A DNA stretch of 6,634 nucleotides from Candidatus Rokuibacteriota bacterium (GTDB taxonomy: Bacteria > Methylomirabilota > Methylomirabilia > Rokubacteriales > CSP1-6): positions 1 to 6,634 of the forward strand of contig JACQCL010000201.1 of the NCBI GenBank assembly GCA_016201645.1, given 5' to 3'. Below, one piece after another: positions 5,094 through 6,634 of the stretch (position 1 is its first letter; each line of letters opens with the position of its first letter). Below the pieces are notes generated by a model. That model searched no databases. It was not told where the DNA came from and was given only the letters and a program-made list of their open reading frames with translations. Both the position numbers and the translations under genes were made by a program.

Positions 5094-6320
5094 ATGACCA
5101 CGGAGTCGTTTGCGACGGGGCTCCGATGCATCGACTGCGGGGCCGGATATCCTCTCAGCTATCGGCTCGAATGCGAGAAGTGTCGGGGCCTCCTCGAGCT
5201 GACCTACGACCTCGGCGCCCTCGCCGCGCGGGGCCCCGCGGCGTTTCAAGGACGAGGCCTCTGGCGCTACGCGCCAGTCCTGCCCATCGCCAACCCCGCG
5301 CACCGGGTCACCCGCGGCGAAGGGCAGACGCCACTGCTTGAGTCGCCGCGGCTAGCGAAATCCCTCGGAGTCAAGCGCCTGCTCCTGAAGTTCGACGGCA
5401 CCAACCCCACCGGCACCGTGAAGGACCGTTCGTCGGCGACGGCGGTCGCGGCAGCGCTTCAGTTCGGGCAGCGGGTCACGTCGGTCGTTAGTTCGGGGAA
5501 CGCCGGCTCCTCGATCGCCGCCTATTCGGCCCGGGCGGGGCTCCGGTCTCTCATCTTCGTGTACGAGCAGGCCTCGGCCCCCAAGATGCTCCACATGGCC
5601 GCCACGGCGTCGGATCTCATCATCTACAAGGGCGTGTACGACGACCTGATCGGCCACTGGGACCGCCTCGCGGAGGAGCAGCTCTTCTTCGACTGCGGCG
5701 CGTCGCGGAACGCCTACAAGCAAGAGGGGAAGAAGACCCTGGCCTACGAGATCTGGGAGCAGAATGACCGTCGAGCCCCCGACGTCGTCGTCGCCCCGGT
5801 CGCGGTCGGCGAGACCTTCATCGCCACGGTACGCGGCTTTCGCGAGCTCAAGCAATTAGGGTGGATCGACAAGGCGCCCCTCATGGTGGCGGCCCAGGCC
5901 ACCCGCGCCAACGCCGTCTCCCGCGCGTGGCGCGACGGCGGGCCGCTCCGCCCCATCGAAATCGGCTACACGGTGGCCGAGGGCCTGGCGTCAGGCAACC
6001 CCGGACTGAAGGGGGAGTGGACCCTCCGCCTTCTTCGCGAGAGCGGCGGGTTAGCAGGGGACGCTGAGGACGAGGAAATTCTCGAAGCCCAGAAAGTCCT
6101 GGCCCGCACCGAGGGGATCTGGGCCGGGCCTACCGGCGTCGCGGCCCTCGCCGTGCTCCGGCGGCTCCTCGCGGCAAAGCAGCTCGATCCCTCCCAAACG
6201 ATCTGCGTGATCGTGAGCGAGACCGGGCTCAAGACCGAAGCGGAGGTCCCCCCGCGCCAGGGCACCGTCTTCGACTACGCGAGCCTCAAGGCGCTGGTGC
6301 TGAGCCGGCTCGCCGGATAG
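5094..6320 (+). CDS. thrC: Threonine synthase-like PLP-dependent enzyme with N-terminal zinc ribbon
   Basis: This 408-residue protein of the threonine synthase family (COG0498, fold type II PLP enzymes) would convert O-phosphohomoserine to threonine. The N-terminus has a C12-x2-C15...C27-x2-C30 zinc ribbon. The cofactor Schiff-base lysine is K110 in NPTGTVKDR (canonical NPTGSFKDR). SSGNAGSS (133-140) matches the PLP-ring-binding SGNxG loop; YKQEGKKTLAYEIWEQ (208-223) and EGIWAGPTGVAAL (340-352) also fit. Departures: the phosphate-binding stretch reads APVAVGETF (234-242) instead of PVGxGG, and IVSETGLKTE (373-382) replaces the usual LTGHGLKD. So it may be a divergent threonine synthase or a related lyase (cysteate-synthase-like); I cannot tell. 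The ATG at 5094 has GAGGGG 6 bases upstream. An in-frame TTG at 5043 lies inside the mobile repeat and is rejected. The gene converges on the endonuclease Q-like gene with a 1-base gap. Confidence 0.8.
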   Translation: MTTESFATGLRCIDCGAGYPLSYRLECEKCRGLLELTYDLGALAARGPAAFQGRGLWRYAPVLPIANPAHRVTRGEGQTPLLESPRLAKSLGVKRLLLKFDGTNPTGTVKDRSSATAVAAALQFGQRVTSVVSSGNAGSSIAAYSARAGLRSLIFVYEQASAPKMLHMAATASDLIIYKGVYDDLIGHWDRLAEEQLFFDCGASRNAYKQEGKKTLAYEIWEQNDRRAPDVVVAPVAVGETFIATVRGFRELKQLGWIDKAPLMVAAQATRANAVSRAWRDGGPLRPIEIGYTVAEGLASGNPGLKGEWTLRLLRESGGLAGDAEDEEILEAQKVLARTEGIWAGPTGVAALAVLRRLLAAKQLDPSQTICVIVSETGLKTEAEVPPRQGTVFDYASLKALVLSRLAG

Positions 6321-6321
6321 A

Positions 6322-6634
6322 TCAGAACAGGGCGAGCTGGGGCGCGGCCGACTCCGGCTCCTTGGCGAAGAGGCTCACCTTCCCGTACACGCCGTCGTAG
6401 CCGGGGACGATGGTGAGCCGGCCGGCCCGCATCCGGCGGATCCCCTCCAGGATCTTCGGCAGGGCGAAGCGCGCCAGCTCGGCCTCCGGGAGGTCCATGA
6501 GGACGGCCAGCTCGCTTCCGCCGGCGTCAACCAGCTTCCGCCACTCGGCCTCCACCCCCGCGCTCTCCGCCCCGATCCCCAGCGCCTCGCCAATGATCTC
6601 GGCCAGCGGCACCAGATGCTTTCCCGGAATCGCC
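6322..6634 (-). CDS. Endonuclease Q/PHP-family protein, C-terminal end (COG1379)
   Basis: Only the last 104 codons are present; the frame is open through the right edge, so the GTG at 6612 is not the start. The tail reads IPGKHLVPLAEIIGEALG, then LAVLMDLPEAELARF, GIRRMRAGRLTIVPGYDGVYG and ends in QLALF. From memory this matches the C-terminus of COG1379 proteins (TIGR00375 family), which carry an N-terminal PHP phosphoesterase domain and a zinc ribbon. The archaeal/bacterial relatives named endonuclease Q nick DNA 5' of deaminated bases; older annotations often call bacterial members 'UvrD helicase'. The catalytic PHP domain is outside the window, so the activity is inferred. Its stop (6324-6322) lies one base beyond the stop of the convergent threonine synthase-like gene. 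Confidence 0.72.
   Translation of the reverse strand, partial: AIPGKHLVPLAEIIGEALGIGAESAGVEAEWRKLVDAGGSELAVLMDLPEAELARFALPKILEGIRRMRAGRLTIVPGYDGVYGKVSLFAKEPESAAPQLALF

Noticed and set aside
1..6634. CRISPR arrays, tRNA or rRNA genes, toxin-antitoxin or phage-defence cassettes.
   Set aside because: No regularly spaced repeats, cloverleaf-like sequence, rRNA-like sequence or defence-protein motifs were seen; nearly all bases are accounted for by the listed genes.

Overview
The window looks like chromosomal DNA from a GC-rich (roughly two-thirds G+C by eye), densely packed bacterial genome. Genes are separated by 1 to about 25 bases, and long antisense open frames occur as expected at this base composition. 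The style (TAT-exported cyclase-family hydrolase, long-form ThyX, CgeB-type glycosyltransferase, RAYT-type repeat) recalls uncultivated soil or groundwater lineages such as Rokubacteria/Methylomirabilota or deltaproteobacterium-like groups. That placement is an impression, not a proof.

Left block (1-1875, minus strand): a tight unit read right to left, cupin (1507-1875) -> exported cyclase-family metal-dependent hydrolase (289-1482) -> start of a FAD-dependent thymidylate synthase-like gene (1-285, cut by the window edge). Gaps are 24 and 3 bases. The first two genes carry strong Shine-Dalgarno sequences.

Divergent promoter region (1876-1980): two sigma70-like promoters face away from each other, and their -35 boxes are only 6 bases apart. 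The leftward one (TTGACA-17-TAGGGT) drives the cupin operon with a short leader. The rightward one (TTGACC-17-TATAAG) ends 6 bases before the ATG of a small lipoprotein, so its transcript is predicted to be leaderless.

Rightward block (1981-4969): BamE/SmpA-like lipoprotein (1981-2310), FAD-dependent phytoene-desaturase/PYROXD2-like oxidoreductase (2333-3955) and CgeB-family glycosyltransferase (3977-4969), with 21-22 base gaps. The last two lack visible Shine-Dalgarno sequences. Together they could serve the cell envelope or modify a lipid or pigment, but no substrate can be read from the sequence.

Right end: a compact 78-bp element with perfect 18-bp inverted termini (4982-5059) sits between the glycosyltransferase and a threonine synthase-like gene (5094-6320). 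A 13-bp tandem repeat lies on its right edge. The synthase has unusual substitutions in its cofactor-binding motifs. It converges, with a 1-base gap, on the C-terminal end of an endonuclease Q/PHP-family gene (6322-6634, minus, cut by the right edge).

I see no CRISPR array, tRNA, rRNA, phage or defence cassette. The most interesting points are the back-to-back promoter with a leaderless start, the RAYT-type mini-element, the two-domain exported cyclase and the atypical threonine synthase.
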